Below, piece by piece: positions 23,278 through 31,715 of a stretch of DNA of 37,493 bases. Where the stretch lies: the NCBI RefSeq assembly GCF_001613045.1, contig NZ_BDBP01000101.1:1-37493 (forward strand). Reading direction: 5' to 3'. Positions within the stretch are counted from its first letter, which is position 1; each line of letters opens with the position of its first letter. Both the position numbers and the translations under genes were made by a program. The DNA comes from Nocardia lijiangensis NBRC 108240. GTDB taxonomy: Bacteria > Actinomycetota > Actinomycetes > Mycobacteriales > Mycobacteriaceae. The notes under the pieces are model-generated. The model was given only the letters and a program-made list of their open reading frames with translations, was not told where the DNA came from and ran no database searches.

Positions 23278-25431
23278 TCAGGACATCCCGGGGAGGAGGT
23301 GGACGACGAGATCGATGAGCTTGATGCCGATGAACGGCGCGACGATGCCGCCGAGGCCGTAGACGGTCAGGTTGCGGCTCAACAGTTTCGACGCGTGCGA
23401 CGGGCGATAGCGCACGCCGCGCAGCGCCAGCGGGATCAGCGCCACGATGACGATCGCGTTGAAGATCACCGCCGAGAGGATCGCCGACTGTGGACTGGCC
23501 AGCCGCATGATGTTGAGCAGGTCCAGGCCGGGGAACAGCCCGACGAAGAGCGCCGGGATGATGGCGAAGTACTTGGCGATGTCGTTGGCGATCGAGAACG
23601 TGGTCAGCGCGCCCCGCGTGATGAGCAGCTGCTTGCCGATCTCCACGATCTCGATGAGCTTGGTCGGATCGGAGTCCAGATCGACCATGTTGCCGGCCTC
23701 TTTGGCCGCCGAGGTGCCGGTGTTCATCGCGACGCCGACGTCGGCCTGGGCCAGAGCGGGGGCGTCGTTGGTGCCGTCGCCGGTCATGGCGACCAGACGT
23801 CCGCCGTCCTGTTCCTTCTTGATCAGGGCGAGCTTGTCCTCGGGGGTGGCCTCGGCGAGGAAGTCGTCGACGCCCGCCTCGTCCGCGATCGCCTTGGCGG
23901 TCAACGGATTGTCGCCGGTGATCATGACGGTGCGGATGCCCATCCTGCGCATCTCGTCGAAGCGCTCCCGCATGCCCTGCTTCACCACGTCCTTGAGGTG
24001 GATGACGCCGAGCAGCTGCGCAGTGCCGTCCTTGATCTCGCCGACGACCAGCGGGGTACCGCCGGAGGCGGAGATACCGTCGACGATCACGCCGACCTCG
24101 TCGGGCACCGCACCGCCCGAGCTACGCACCCATTCGGTCACCGCGCTCGCCGCGCCCTTGCGCAGCTGGTGTCCGTCGGCGAGGTCGACGCCCGACATGC
24201 GGGTCTGCGCGGTGAATTCCACCCAGGTCGCGCCGGTCAGCTCGCCGGGGGTGCGTTCGCGCTTGTTGTAGGCCTGCTTGGCGTACACCACGATCGAACG
24301 GCCTTCGGGTGTTTCGTCCGCGAGACTGGACAACTGCGCGGCGTCGGCGAGTTCGTCGTCCGAAATGCCGGGCATCGGAACGAATTCCGAGGCCTGCCGG
24401 TTACCGAGGGTGATGGTTCCGGTCTTGTCCAGCAGCAGCGTGTTCACATCGCCCGCGGCCTCGACCGCGCGGCCGGACATGGCGAGCACGTTGCGCTGCA
24501 CCAGGCGGTCCATGCCCGCGATGCCGATCGCCGACAGCAGTGCGCCGATGGTGGTCGGAATCAGGCAGACCAGCAGCGCGACCATGACGATCCCGGTGAC
24601 GCCGTTGACGTCGAGCGCCGCCGTGTCGGGCACGCCGGGGAAGCTCGCCTTCGCGAAGATGGCCATCGGCTGCAGGGTGACGACGGCGAACACGAAGATG
24701 ATCGTGAGCGCGGCGAGCAGGATGTTCAGCGCGATCTCGTTCGGGGTCTTCTGCCTGCTCGCGCCCTCGACCAGAGCGATCATCTTGTCGATGAAGCTCT
24801 GCCCCGGCTCCTGGGTGATCCGGACGACGATCCGGTCCGAGAGCACGGTGGTGCCGCCGGTGACCGCGGAACGGTCGCCGCCGGATTCACGGATGACGGG
24901 GGCGGATTCGCCGGTGATGGCCGACTCGTCCACCGAGGCGATGCCCTCGACGACGTCGCCGTCACCGGGGATCACCTGGCCGGCCTCGACCACCACGTGG
25001 TCGCCGCGGCGCAGCTCCGGTGCGGCGACCCGCTCCTCGACCACCCGTGCGCCGGGCGCCCAGTCGACGAGGCGGCGCGCCACCGTGTCGGTCTTGGCCT
25101 TGCGCAGCGTGTCGGCCTGAGCCTTGCCGCGTCCCTCGGCGACCGCCTCGGCCAGATTGGCGAACAGCACGGTGAGCCACAGCCACACCACGATGGCCCA
25201 GGCGAACACGCTCGGATCGGCGATCGCGAGCACGGTCGACCAGAGGGCACCGATCTCGACGATCAGCATCACCGGATTGCGCCACAGCGTGCGCGGATCC
25301 AGCTTGCGTACGGCATCGGGCAGCGAGGTCAGCAGCAGAGCGGGGTCGAGAACCCCGGAGGCCACCTTGTGCTCGGTGTGCTCCGGTGCGGCCTCCGTGT
25401 GGGTGGCCGGTTCTGTTGCGGTACTGGTCAT
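23278..25431 (-). CDS. kdpB: Potassium-transporting ATPase subunit KdpB
   Basis: KdpB is the P-type ATPase catalytic subunit that hydrolyses ATP to drive potassium uptake through KdpA. The 717 residues include the DKTGTITLGNR phosphorylation motif (D335), the TGES loop in SAITGESAPV, MITGDNPLTAKAIA, the hinge TGDGTNDAPALAQADVGVAM and NMVDLDSDPTKLIE. Membrane helices surround these as usual. The first 30 residues are a soluble, Thr/Glu/His-rich extension. The gene starts one base after the kdpA stop and ends one base before kdpC, so the operon is tightly coupled. Confidence 0.98.
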   Translation of the reverse strand: MTSTATEPATHTEAAPEHTEHKVASGVLDPALLLTSLPDAVRKLDPRTLWRNPVMLIVEIGALWSTVLAIADPSVFAWAIVVWLWLTVLFANLAEAVAEGRGKAQADTLRKAKTDTVARRLVDWAPGARVVEERVAAPELRRGDHVVVEAGQVIPGDGDVVEGIASVDESAITGESAPVIRESGGDRSAVTGGTTVLSDRIVVRITQEPGQSFIDKMIALVEGASRQKTPNEIALNILLAALTIIFVFAVVTLQPMAIFAKASFPGVPDTAALDVNGVTGIVMVALLVCLIPTTIGALLSAIGIAGMDRLVQRNVLAMSGRAVEAAGDVNTLLLDKTGTITLGNRQASEFVPMPGISDDELADAAQLSSLADETPEGRSIVVYAKQAYNKRERTPGELTGATWVEFTAQTRMSGVDLADGHQLRKGAASAVTEWVRSSGGAVPDEVGVIVDGISASGGTPLVVGEIKDGTAQLLGVIHLKDVVKQGMRERFDEMRRMGIRTVMITGDNPLTAKAIADEAGVDDFLAEATPEDKLALIKKEQDGGRLVAMTGDGTNDAPALAQADVGVAMNTGTSAAKEAGNMVDLDSDPTKLIEIVEIGKQLLITRGALTTFSIANDIAKYFAIIPALFVGLFPGLDLLNIMRLASPQSAILSAVIFNAIVIVALIPLALRGVRYRPSHASKLLSRNLTVYGLGGIVAPFIGIKLIDLVVHLLPGMS

Positions 25432-25432
25432 G

Positions 25433-27103
25433 TCAGTGGATTCCCTCGGCGAGCGGCCCGAGCGCGAGCGCGGGCAGGAAGGTGAGCGCGACCAGGACCA
25501 CGGTCACGCCGACCACCAGCCCGACGAACTGCGGGCGATGGGTCGGCAGCGTGCCGATCGACGCGGGCGTGGTGCCCTGCTTGGCGAGTGATCCGGCGAG
25601 CGCGAGCACGAAGATGATCGGCAGGAACCGGCCGAGCACCATGGCCAGACCGAGCGCGGTATTGAACCACTCGGTGTTGCCGGTGAGGCCCGCGAAGGCG
25701 GAGCCGTTGTTGTTGGCGGCCGAGCTGAACGCGTACAGCACCTCCGACAGGCCGTGTGGCCCGCCGTTCAGCATGCTCGCGCGCTGACCCGGCAGCGCCA
25801 TGGCGATCGCGGTGAACGTCAGCACCAGCAGCGGGCTGATGAGGAAATACGAAGCGGCCAGCTTGATTTCGCGCGGCGTGATCTTCTTGCCCAGGTATTC
25901 CGGGGTGCGACCGACCATGAGGCCGGCGACGAAGACGGTGATCACCGCGAGGATCAGCATGCCGTACAAGCCGGAGCCGACGCCACCGGGCGCGACCTCG
26001 CCGAGCTGCATGTTGAACATCGTCATCATGCCGCCGAGGCTGGTGTAGGAATCGTGGAACGAGTTCACGGCGCCGGTGGAGGTGAGCGTGGTCGAGGCGG
26101 CGAAGGTAGCCGAATTCGACACGCCGAAGCGGGTTTCCATGCCCTCGGTGGCGGCGCCGATGGCCGTCGGCACGGTGCCGTGGTGTTGCAGCTGGAACAG
26201 GTTGGTCAGCGCGATGCTGGCCAGCGCGATCGTGCCCATCACCGCCACGATCGCGTAGCCCTGCTTGGTGCTGCCGACCATGCGACCGAAGGTGCGCGGC
26301 AGCGAGCAGGCGATGACCAGGATCAGGAAGATCTCGATCCAGTTCGTCCAGGTCGTCGGATTCTCGAACGGGTGGGCGGAGTTGGCGTTGTAGAAGCCGC
26401 CGCCGTTGGTGCCGAGTTCCTTGATCACCTCTTGGCTGGCGACCGGGCCTCCGGTGATCGTCTGCTGCGCGCCCGTGATCGTCTGGGCGACCTGATCGTG
26501 GAGCTGGAAGTTCTGAATGACACCGCCCGCCACCAGCACGATCGCGAAGACGAACGCGATAGGCAGCAGGATGCGCAGCGTGCCGCGCACCAGGTCGACC
26601 CAGAAGTTGCCGAGGTCGCTGGTGTGCCTGCGGGCGAAGCCGCGCACCAGCGCGATCGCGACCGCCATGCCCACCGCGGCCGAGACGAAGTTCTGCACCG
26701 CGAGCCCGGCCATCTGCACCAGGTGGCCCTGGGTGGACTCGCCGGAGTAGTTCTGCCAGTTGGTGTTCGTCACGAAGCTGACGGCGGTGTTCCAGGCCAG
26801 CGCCGGTGTCATCTCGGTGGCGGGATCGTTCAGGTGCAGCGGCAGTTTGCCCTGGATCAACTGAAAGAAGAACAGGAACAGGATGCCGACCGCCGAGAAC
26901 GCGAGCACACTGCGGGCGTAGACGCCCCACGTCTGCTCGACTTCCGGTTTCGCGCCGATGGCGCGGTAGATCAGGCGCTCCGCACGGGAGTGCTTGGCGC
27001 TGGAGTAGACGCGGTACATGTAGTCGCCGAGTGGGACGTGCACCAAGGCCAGCGCGAGGACAAGGGACGCCACGAAGACGATCCCCGCGGTTGTCGAGTT
27101 CAC
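25433..27103 (-). CDS. kdpA: Potassium-transporting ATPase subunit KdpA
   Basis: KdpA is the channel-like potassium-binding subunit, related to SKT channels. The 556 residues begin with a membrane helix and PLGDYMYRVYSS, and contain the four degenerate selectivity-filter loops: TNTNWQNYSGE, GTNGGGFYNANSAHPFENPT, an NSATFAASTTLTSTGAVNSFHDS loop, and SSAANNNGSAFAGL near the end. These are typical of KdpA and intact. The GTG start at 27103 directly abuts the kdpF stop (TAG at 27106-27104). Confidence 0.98.
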   Translation of the reverse strand: MNSTTAGIVFVASLVLALALVHVPLGDYMYRVYSSAKHSRAERLIYRAIGAKPEVEQTWGVYARSVLAFSAVGILFLFFFQLIQGKLPLHLNDPATEMTPALAWNTAVSFVTNTNWQNYSGESTQGHLVQMAGLAVQNFVSAAVGMAVAIALVRGFARRHTSDLGNFWVDLVRGTLRILLPIAFVFAIVLVAGGVIQNFQLHDQVAQTITGAQQTITGGPVASQEVIKELGTNGGGFYNANSAHPFENPTTWTNWIEIFLILVIACSLPRTFGRMVGSTKQGYAIVAVMGTIALASIALTNLFQLQHHGTVPTAIGAATEGMETRFGVSNSATFAASTTLTSTGAVNSFHDSYTSLGGMMTMFNMQLGEVAPGGVGSGLYGMLILAVITVFVAGLMVGRTPEYLGKKITPREIKLAASYFLISPLLVLTFTAIAMALPGQRASMLNGGPHGLSEVLYAFSSAANNNGSAFAGLTGNTEWFNTALGLAMVLGRFLPIIFVLALAGSLAKQGTTPASIGTLPTHRPQFVGLVVGVTVVLVALTFLPALALGPLAEGIH

Positions 27104-27190
27104 CTAGAACCTCTCGGGGAAAAGCAGGGCCGCGACCATGTAGACGGCGACGAGGACGGCGAGCACGAGACCGATCAGGTTCGCGGTCAC
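27104..27190 (-). CDS. kdpF: Potassium-transporting ATPase subunit KdpF
   Basis: A 28-residue single-helix peptide (TANLIGLVLAVLVAVYMV, then AALLFPERF) with the family ending LLxPERF. KdpF stabilises the Kdp complex in the membrane. The GTG start has GGAG 5 nt upstream and overlaps the stop of a preceding 27-codon ORF. Its stop abuts the kdpA start. Confidence 0.95.
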   Translation of the reverse strand: MTANLIGLVLAVLVAVYMVAALLFPERF

Positions 27191-27270
27191 AGCTTCTCCA
27201 CCCCTCGTTGAACCAGCCCCAGCAGTGCGAACACCGCGACGGTAAGCGCCGTGAACACCACGACAGACAT
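27187..27270 (-). CDS. Extra 27-residue membrane peptide heading the kdp operon
   Basis: An ATG at 27270 with a perfect AAGGAGGT some 9 nt upstream opens a 27-codon frame: one hydrophobic helix (SVVVFTALTVAVFALLGLV) followed by a basic/acidic end QRGVEKL. Its TGA shares two bases with the kdpF GTG, so translation of kdpF should depend on it. It is not KdpF itself, which follows. Position, strong ribosome site and coupling support a genuine small membrane protein, perhaps an additional Kdp accessory peptide. Confidence 0.75.
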   Translation of the reverse strand: MSVVVFTALTVAVFALLGLVQRGVEKL

Positions 27271-27613
27271 GACTTTCCGACCTCCTTGCGGCTCCAGGGT
27301 GCGGAGCGCACAGCGAGTACAGCGCCGAATCGGGGTCGCCGCTGCCTCCCTGACGAGTTCTTAGCGCCCCACGGCGCGGCATTGACGGTCCGTTAACGGG
27401 GAGCGTGGACGGACGCTGCTGCTCATGGGAGATCCATGATTCGTCAGGATGTGCTCCGGTCCGGGCAAGGATGGCGTCAAGGACGGGGGCGTTGACGTCA
27501 AGAGAACGTAAAGATCCGCGGTCGGGGGCGGTGCCGGCGGTATTCGTGGAGTAGCCGGTCAGGCGGGGCATCCAGCGCAACCGGCGCCCTGCCTGTTCGT
27601 GGAGAGGATCGCC
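27271..27613. promoter_or_regulatory. Divergent control region between kdpFABC and the kdpDE side
   Basis: No gene seen. Elements present: the perfect palindrome CCGTTAACGG (27390-27399), a CATGG-5 nt-CCATG hairpin (27423-27437), inverted CCTGACGA (27349-27356) and TCGTCAGG (27440-27447), and direct repeats of GTCAAG 21 bp apart (27475-27480, 27496-27501). KdpE sites are expected here, but I cannot say which element is one. No clear -35/-10 pair. Confidence 0.4.
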
Positions 27614-27772
27614 ATGTCCACCGTCACCGTCGCGGTGCTGCTCGGATTCGTGTGCTGCGCGCTGGTCATTCGCGCGTTCGCGCCGCGCGGCGAGGTCGCG
27701 TCGCCACGGCGGGTAACCGTCGACGCGCGGCGCGCTCGGTCGGGGAACGCAGTGGCGGGCATCGATGCGTGA
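27614..27772 (+). CDS. Small membrane protein of 52 residues upstream of kdpD
   Basis: An ATG at 27614 with GGAGAGG at a good distance opens a 52-codon frame: an N-terminal hydrophobic helix with two adjacent cysteines (TVTVAVLLGFVCCALVIRAF) and a strongly basic, Arg-rich cytoplasmic tail (PRRVTVDARRARSG). It lies 71 nt before kdpD on the same strand and in another frame. The helix-plus-basic-tail layout is that of a real small membrane protein, but no family is recognised. It may be co-expressed with kdpDE. Confidence 0.55.
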   Translation: MSTVTVAVLLGFVCCALVIRAFAPRGEVASPRRVTVDARRARSGNAVAGIDA

Positions 27773-27843
27773 GGGCCGACGCGGCGCGACGTCTGATCCG
27801 AAGGATTCGCGGCGTGGCTGCTCGAACGCGCGATGATGGACAT

Positions 27844-30825
27844 GTGAAACGCGGTCGGCTTCGCATCTACATCGGCGCCGCGCCGGGTGTCGGCAAGACC
27901 TACGCCATGCTCGGCGAGGCTCACCGGCGGCTGGAGCGCGGCCGCGACGTGGTGGCCGCGGTGGTGGAGACGCACGGCCGGGCCAAGACCGGGGAGTTGC
28001 TGGCGGGTATCGAGCGGATTCCGCCGAAGATCATCGAGTACCGCGGTGCGCGTTTCCAGGAACTGGATGTGGACGCGGTGCTGCGCCGTGCGCCCGCGGT
28101 CGTGCTGGTGGACGAACTCGCACACACCAACACCCCGGGCAGTGCCAACCAGAAGCGCTGGCAAGACGTCGCGGAGCTGTTGGACGCGGGCATCGACGTC
28201 ATCTCGACGGTCAACGTCCAGCACCTGGAGAGCCTCAACGACGTCGTCGAGCGGATCACCGGGATCCAGCAGCGCGAGACGGTCCCGGACGCCGTGGTAC
28301 GCGGCGCCGAACAGGTGGAATTGGTGGACATCACGCCGGAAGCGCTGCGCCGCAGGCTTTCCCACGGCAACGTCTACGCGGCCGACAAAGTGGACGCCGC
28401 GCTGCGCAACTACTTCCGGCCGGGGAACTTGACCGCGCTGCGCGAACTCGCGCTGCTGTGGCTGGCCGATCAGGTCGACGCCGCGCTCGCGAAGTACCGT
28501 GCCGACCACCACATCACCGAGCTGTGGGAGGCGCGCGAACGCGTCGTCGTCGCGGTGACCGGCGGGCCGGAATCGGAGACGATCGTGCGCCGGGCGAGCC
28601 GGATCGCGACGAAATCGAGCGCCGATCTCGTCGTCCTGCACGTGGTGCGCGGGGACGGGCTGGCCGGCGTGTCGACCGAGCGCCTTGCCCGGCTGCGCGA
28701 ACTCGCCGCCAGCCTGGACGCCTCGCTGCACACCGTCACCGGTGACGACGTGCCGAACACGCTGCTGGAGTTCGCCCGCGAGGTGAACGCGACCCAGCTG
28801 GTGCTCGGCACCTCGCGCCGTTCCCGGTGGGCGCGCATCTTCGACGAGGGCATCGGCTCCTCCGTCGTGCAGCGCTCCGGGAAGATCGACGTGCACATGG
28901 TCACCCACGAGGAGGCTCATCGCGGCATGCGCTGGCGCGCGCTGGTGCCGCGGCAGCCTGCGCTGGCCTGGCCCGCCGCGATCCTGGTTCCGGTGCTGGT
29001 GTGTGCGCTCAGCGCCACGGTGCTGGACGGTTTCCTCCAGCTGGGCGGTCTGAGCGCCGTGTTCTTCATCGGCGTCCTCGCGGTCGCGCTGCTCGGCGGC
29101 GTGCTGCCCGCCTCGTTCTCCGCGCTGCTGTCGGGTCTGTTGCTGAACTGGTTCTTCACCGATCCGCGCTACAGCCTGACCATCGCCGAACCGGACAACT
29201 TCGTCACCGTGGTGGTGATGCTGTTCGTCGCGCTCGCGGTGGCCGCGCTGGTCGACGTCGCCGCCAAACGAACGCGGCAGGCGCGCAAGGCCTCTCGCGA
29301 GGCCGAGCTGCTGACCATGTTCGCGGGTGCCGTGCTGCACGGCGCGGATCTGCCCAATCTGCTCGAGCAGGTGCGGGAGACGTTCGGGCTGCGGGCGGTG
29401 AGCATGATGTACGGCGAGACCGTCGTCGCGGAGGTTGGTTTGGAACCGCCAGGGCAGCCGAGCGCGGCCGACACCGTCATCGAGGCGGGAGACGGCACCA
29501 GCCTGCTGTTGCTGACCGGGCATACGCTCGACGCGGCCGACCTGCTGGTGCTGAACGCGGTGGCCAACCAGGCGGCGGGGCTGGTACGTCAGGCCAGGCT
29601 CGCGGAGGAAGCAAGCGCCGCGGCGGCGCTGCTCGAGGCCGACCGATTGCGCCGCGCGCTGCTCTCGGCGGTGAGCCACGATCTGCGGACGCCGCTGGCC
29701 GGGGCCAAGGCCGCGGTGTCCAGTCTGCGCAGCGACGACATCGAGTTCTCGCCGGAGGACACCACCGAATTGCTGGAGACCATCGAGGAATCGGTGGACC
29801 AGCTGACCGCGCTGGTGGGCAACCTGCTCGACTCCTCGCGACTGGCCGTCGGCGTGGTGAGCCCGCAGCTGCGGCGGGTGTACATGGACGAGGTGGCGCA
29901 CCGCGCCCTGGTGAGCGTCGGAATGGGCGCCCGCGGCCTGCGCCGCGCCGCGATGAATCGGGTGGAGGTATCCGTCGGCGAGGTGTCGGTGCTGGCCGAC
30001 GCGGGTCTGCTGGAGCGCGTGCTTGCCAATCTGATCGACAACGCGATTCGCCACTCACCGCCCGACACCCCCGTCCGGGTGACCGCCGAACCCGCAGGCG
30101 ACCACGTCGCGATCGCGGTGGTCGACCGCGGACCCGGGGTGCCGCCCGGCGCGGAGGAGCAGCTCTTCGAGCCGTTCCAGCGCCTGGGCGACCGGGACAA
30201 CACCACCGGCGTCGGGCTCGGCCTCTCGGTGGTGCGCGGTTTCGTCGAGGCGATGGGCGGCGTCGTGCACGCCGAACCCACCCCCGGCGGCGGGCTGACC
30301 ATGCTGGTCGACCTGCCCGCGGCGGATCCGGCCGTCACGGTGGGAAGTGCGGTGGCGAGCGCGGACACCGGGCTCGTGGCGGGTGGAGACGCTGTGCCTA
30401 CGGCGAGCAAGGGAGAAGGATCCGGCGAAGCGCCGGGGCAGAGTCTCGATCGGGCGTCGGCGAGCGGCGACACTGTGCCAGCGGCGGGCGACGACACTGT
30501 GTCCACCCCGGGCGGAGGGACTGTGCACGCGGTGGACGGTGCCACTGTGCCTGCGGCGGGCGACGGCGATGGGTCAGGCGGAGCGTCGGAGCGGAGCGGC
30601 GATCGGGCGTTGGCGGGCGGTGACCCTGCCGGAGAGACTGTGTCAGCGGCGGATGGAGGAACTGTGCCCACGGCGGGTGGAGAGACCGAGGCGATCGAGT
30701 GGCGCGGGTCCGACGCCGGGATCGGGCGCGCGTCGTCCGGCGCGGCTTCGGAGGAGCGGGTCGGCGCGGGGGAGGATGGCAGGAACGGCAAGGACTCGGC
30801 GCGGGCCGGGGGCGCACACGGATGA
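27844..30825 (+). CDS. kdpD: Sensor histidine kinase KdpD with a repetitive C-terminal extension
   Basis: KdpD senses potassium shortage or osmotic change and phosphorylates KdpE. Domains in order: KdpD ATP-binding domain with Walker A GAAPGVGKT (11-19) and VLVDELAHTNTPGS; universal-stress-like domain (about 235-365); four membrane helices (about 372-470); a GAF-like region; HisKA with SHDLRTPLAG (H612); HATPase with NLIDNAIRHSPP, DRGPGVPPG and GVGLGLSVVRGF, ending near residue 827. The remaining 165 residues are low-complexity Gly/Ala/Asp/Ser/Thr sequence, partly a tandem duplication; normal KdpD stops near 850-900. GTG 27844 is chosen because family proteins start RGxLRIYxGAAPGVGK. The stop overlaps kdpE (ATGA). 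Confidence 0.95.
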   Translation: MKRGRLRIYIGAAPGVGKTYAMLGEAHRRLERGRDVVAAVVETHGRAKTGELLAGIERIPPKIIEYRGARFQELDVDAVLRRAPAVVLVDELAHTNTPGSANQKRWQDVAELLDAGIDVISTVNVQHLESLNDVVERITGIQQRETVPDAVVRGAEQVELVDITPEALRRRLSHGNVYAADKVDAALRNYFRPGNLTALRELALLWLADQVDAALAKYRADHHITELWEARERVVVAVTGGPESETIVRRASRIATKSSADLVVLHVVRGDGLAGVSTERLARLRELAASLDASLHTVTGDDVPNTLLEFAREVNATQLVLGTSRRSRWARIFDEGIGSSVVQRSGKIDVHMVTHEEAHRGMRWRALVPRQPALAWPAAILVPVLVCALSATVLDGFLQLGGLSAVFFIGVLAVALLGGVLPASFSALLSGLLLNWFFTDPRYSLTIAEPDNFVTVVVMLFVALAVAALVDVAAKRTRQARKASREAELLTMFAGAVLHGADLPNLLEQVRETFGLRAVSMMYGETVVAEVGLEPPGQPSAADTVIEAGDGTSLLLLTGHTLDAADLLVLNAVANQAAGLVRQARLAEEASAAAALLEADRLRRALLSAVSHDLRTPLAGAKAAVSSLRSDDIEFSPEDTTELLETIEESVDQLTALVGNLLDSSRLAVGVVSPQLRRVYMDEVAHRALVSVGMGARGLRRAAMNRVEVSVGEVSVLADAGLLERVLANLIDNAIRHSPPDTPVRVTAEPAGDHVAIAVVDRGPGVPPGAEEQLFEPFQRLGDRDNTTGVGLGLSVVRGFVEAMGGVVHAEPTPGGGLTMLVDLPAADPAVTVGSAVASADTGLVAGGDAVPTASKGEGSGEAPGQSLDRASASGDTVPAAGDDTVSTPGGGTVHAVDGATVPAAGDGDGSGGASERSGDRALAGGDPAGETVSAADGGTVPTAGGETEAIEWRGSDAGIGRASSGAASEERVGAGEDGRNGKDSARAGGAHG
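30392..30697 (+). repeat. Diverged 153-bp tandem duplication in the kdpD tail
   Basis: Sequence beginning CTGTGCCT at 30392 recurs at 30545, and GATCGGGCG at 30448 recurs at 30601: both pairs are exactly 153 bp (51 codons) apart, in frame. Later parts of the copies drift by small insertions. Inside both copies a shorter ACTGTG-based element, coding for (D/G)TV, recurs at uneven spacing. Confidence 0.7.
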
Positions 30826-31598
30826 CCAAGGTGGTGGAAGGTGTCGAAGCAGACTGGGCTGCAAGGGAACTCGCGGTGAACGAGGACAGGCCGGAGGCCG
30901 AATCGGCAAAGGCTCCGTCGACCAAGGTGCTCGTGGTCGACGACGAACCGCAGATCGTGCGCGCGCTGCGGATCAACCTGTCGGTGCGCGGCTACGAGGT
31001 CATCACCGCGGGCACCGGGGCGGCCGCACTACGCGCGGCCGCGGACAAGCACCCCGACGTCGTGATCCTCGACCTCGGGCTGCCGGACATGGACGGCATC
31101 GAGGTGCTGGGCGGACTGCGCGGCTGGACCAGCGCGCCGGTGATCGTGCTCTCGGCGCGCACCGATTCCGCCGACAAGGTGGAGGCGCTCGACGCGGGCG
31201 CCGACGACTATGTGACCAAGCCGTTCGGCATGGACGAGCTGCTGGCCCGGCTGCGCGCCGCCGTGCGCCGCGGGGCGACCGACGGCGAGACGGCCGATCC
31301 GGTGGTGGTGACCGAGTCGTTCACCGTGGACCTCTCCGCCAAGAAGGTCACCAAGAACGGAGCGCCCGTCCATCTCACCCCGACCGAGTGGGGGATGCTC
31401 GAGATGCTGGTGCGCAACAAGGGCAAACTCGTCGGCCGCAAGGAGCTGCTGCGCGAGGTATGGGGTCCGTCGTACGCCACCGAAACCCACTATCTGCGGG
31501 TCTATCTCGCGCAGCTGCGGCGCAAGCTGGAGAACGATCCCTCGCGGCCGAAGCACCTGCTGACCGAGGCGGGTATGGGGTATCGCTTCCAGGTCTGA
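30822..31598 (+). CDS. kdpE: Response regulator KdpE
   Basis: KdpE is the OmpR-type regulator that activates kdpFABC when phosphorylated. The receiver domain begins at TKVLVVDDEPQIVRAL (acidic pocket DD), with the phospho-acceptor aspartate in VVILDLGLPDMDG (D84), the conserved SAR turn in VIVLSARTDS and the lysine in YVTKPFGMDEL. The winged-helix output domain runs from about 165 to the end (HLTPTEWGMLEMLVRNKGKLVGRKELLREVWG, LRVYLAQLRRKLE). With the ATG at 30822 the protein has 258 residues, some 30 more at the N terminus than usual. GTG 30876, with AAGGGA 7 nt upstream, would give the normal length and may be the true start. Confidence 0.96.
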   Translation: MTKVVEGVEADWAARELAVNEDRPEAESAKAPSTKVLVVDDEPQIVRALRINLSVRGYEVITAGTGAAALRAAADKHPDVVILDLGLPDMDGIEVLGGLRGWTSAPVIVLSARTDSADKVEALDAGADDYVTKPFGMDELLARLRAAVRRGATDGETADPVVVTESFTVDLSAKKVTKNGAPVHLTPTEWGMLEMLVRNKGKLVGRKELLREVWGPSYATETHYLRVYLAQLRRKLENDPSRPKHLLTEAGMGYRFQV

Positions 31599-31715
31599 CG
31601 GCGTATGACAGCGTCGAGTCGTGAGTGTGGCCGGGATCGCAGTCAGGAATGGCGTCCGCACGCGCGCTGTTGGCAGGCGTGAGCCGTTCCAAACGAAGAT
31701 GGCAGGATCGAACCC

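Noticed and set aside
27652..27843. 64-residue N-terminal extension of KdpD
   Set aside because: Overlaps the 52-residue small ORF, is Arg/Ala-rich without motifs, and KdpD family proteins start close to RGxLRIY.
27559..30054. Long minus-strand open frame opposite kdpD
   Set aside because: Composition is a shadow of the kdpD codons (rich in H, R, Q, V) with no family motif.
30360..30700. kdpD tail repeats as a CRISPR-like or intergenic repeat array
   Set aside because: Units are in frame with kdpD, spacing is uneven except for the 153-bp duplication, and no spacer structure exists.
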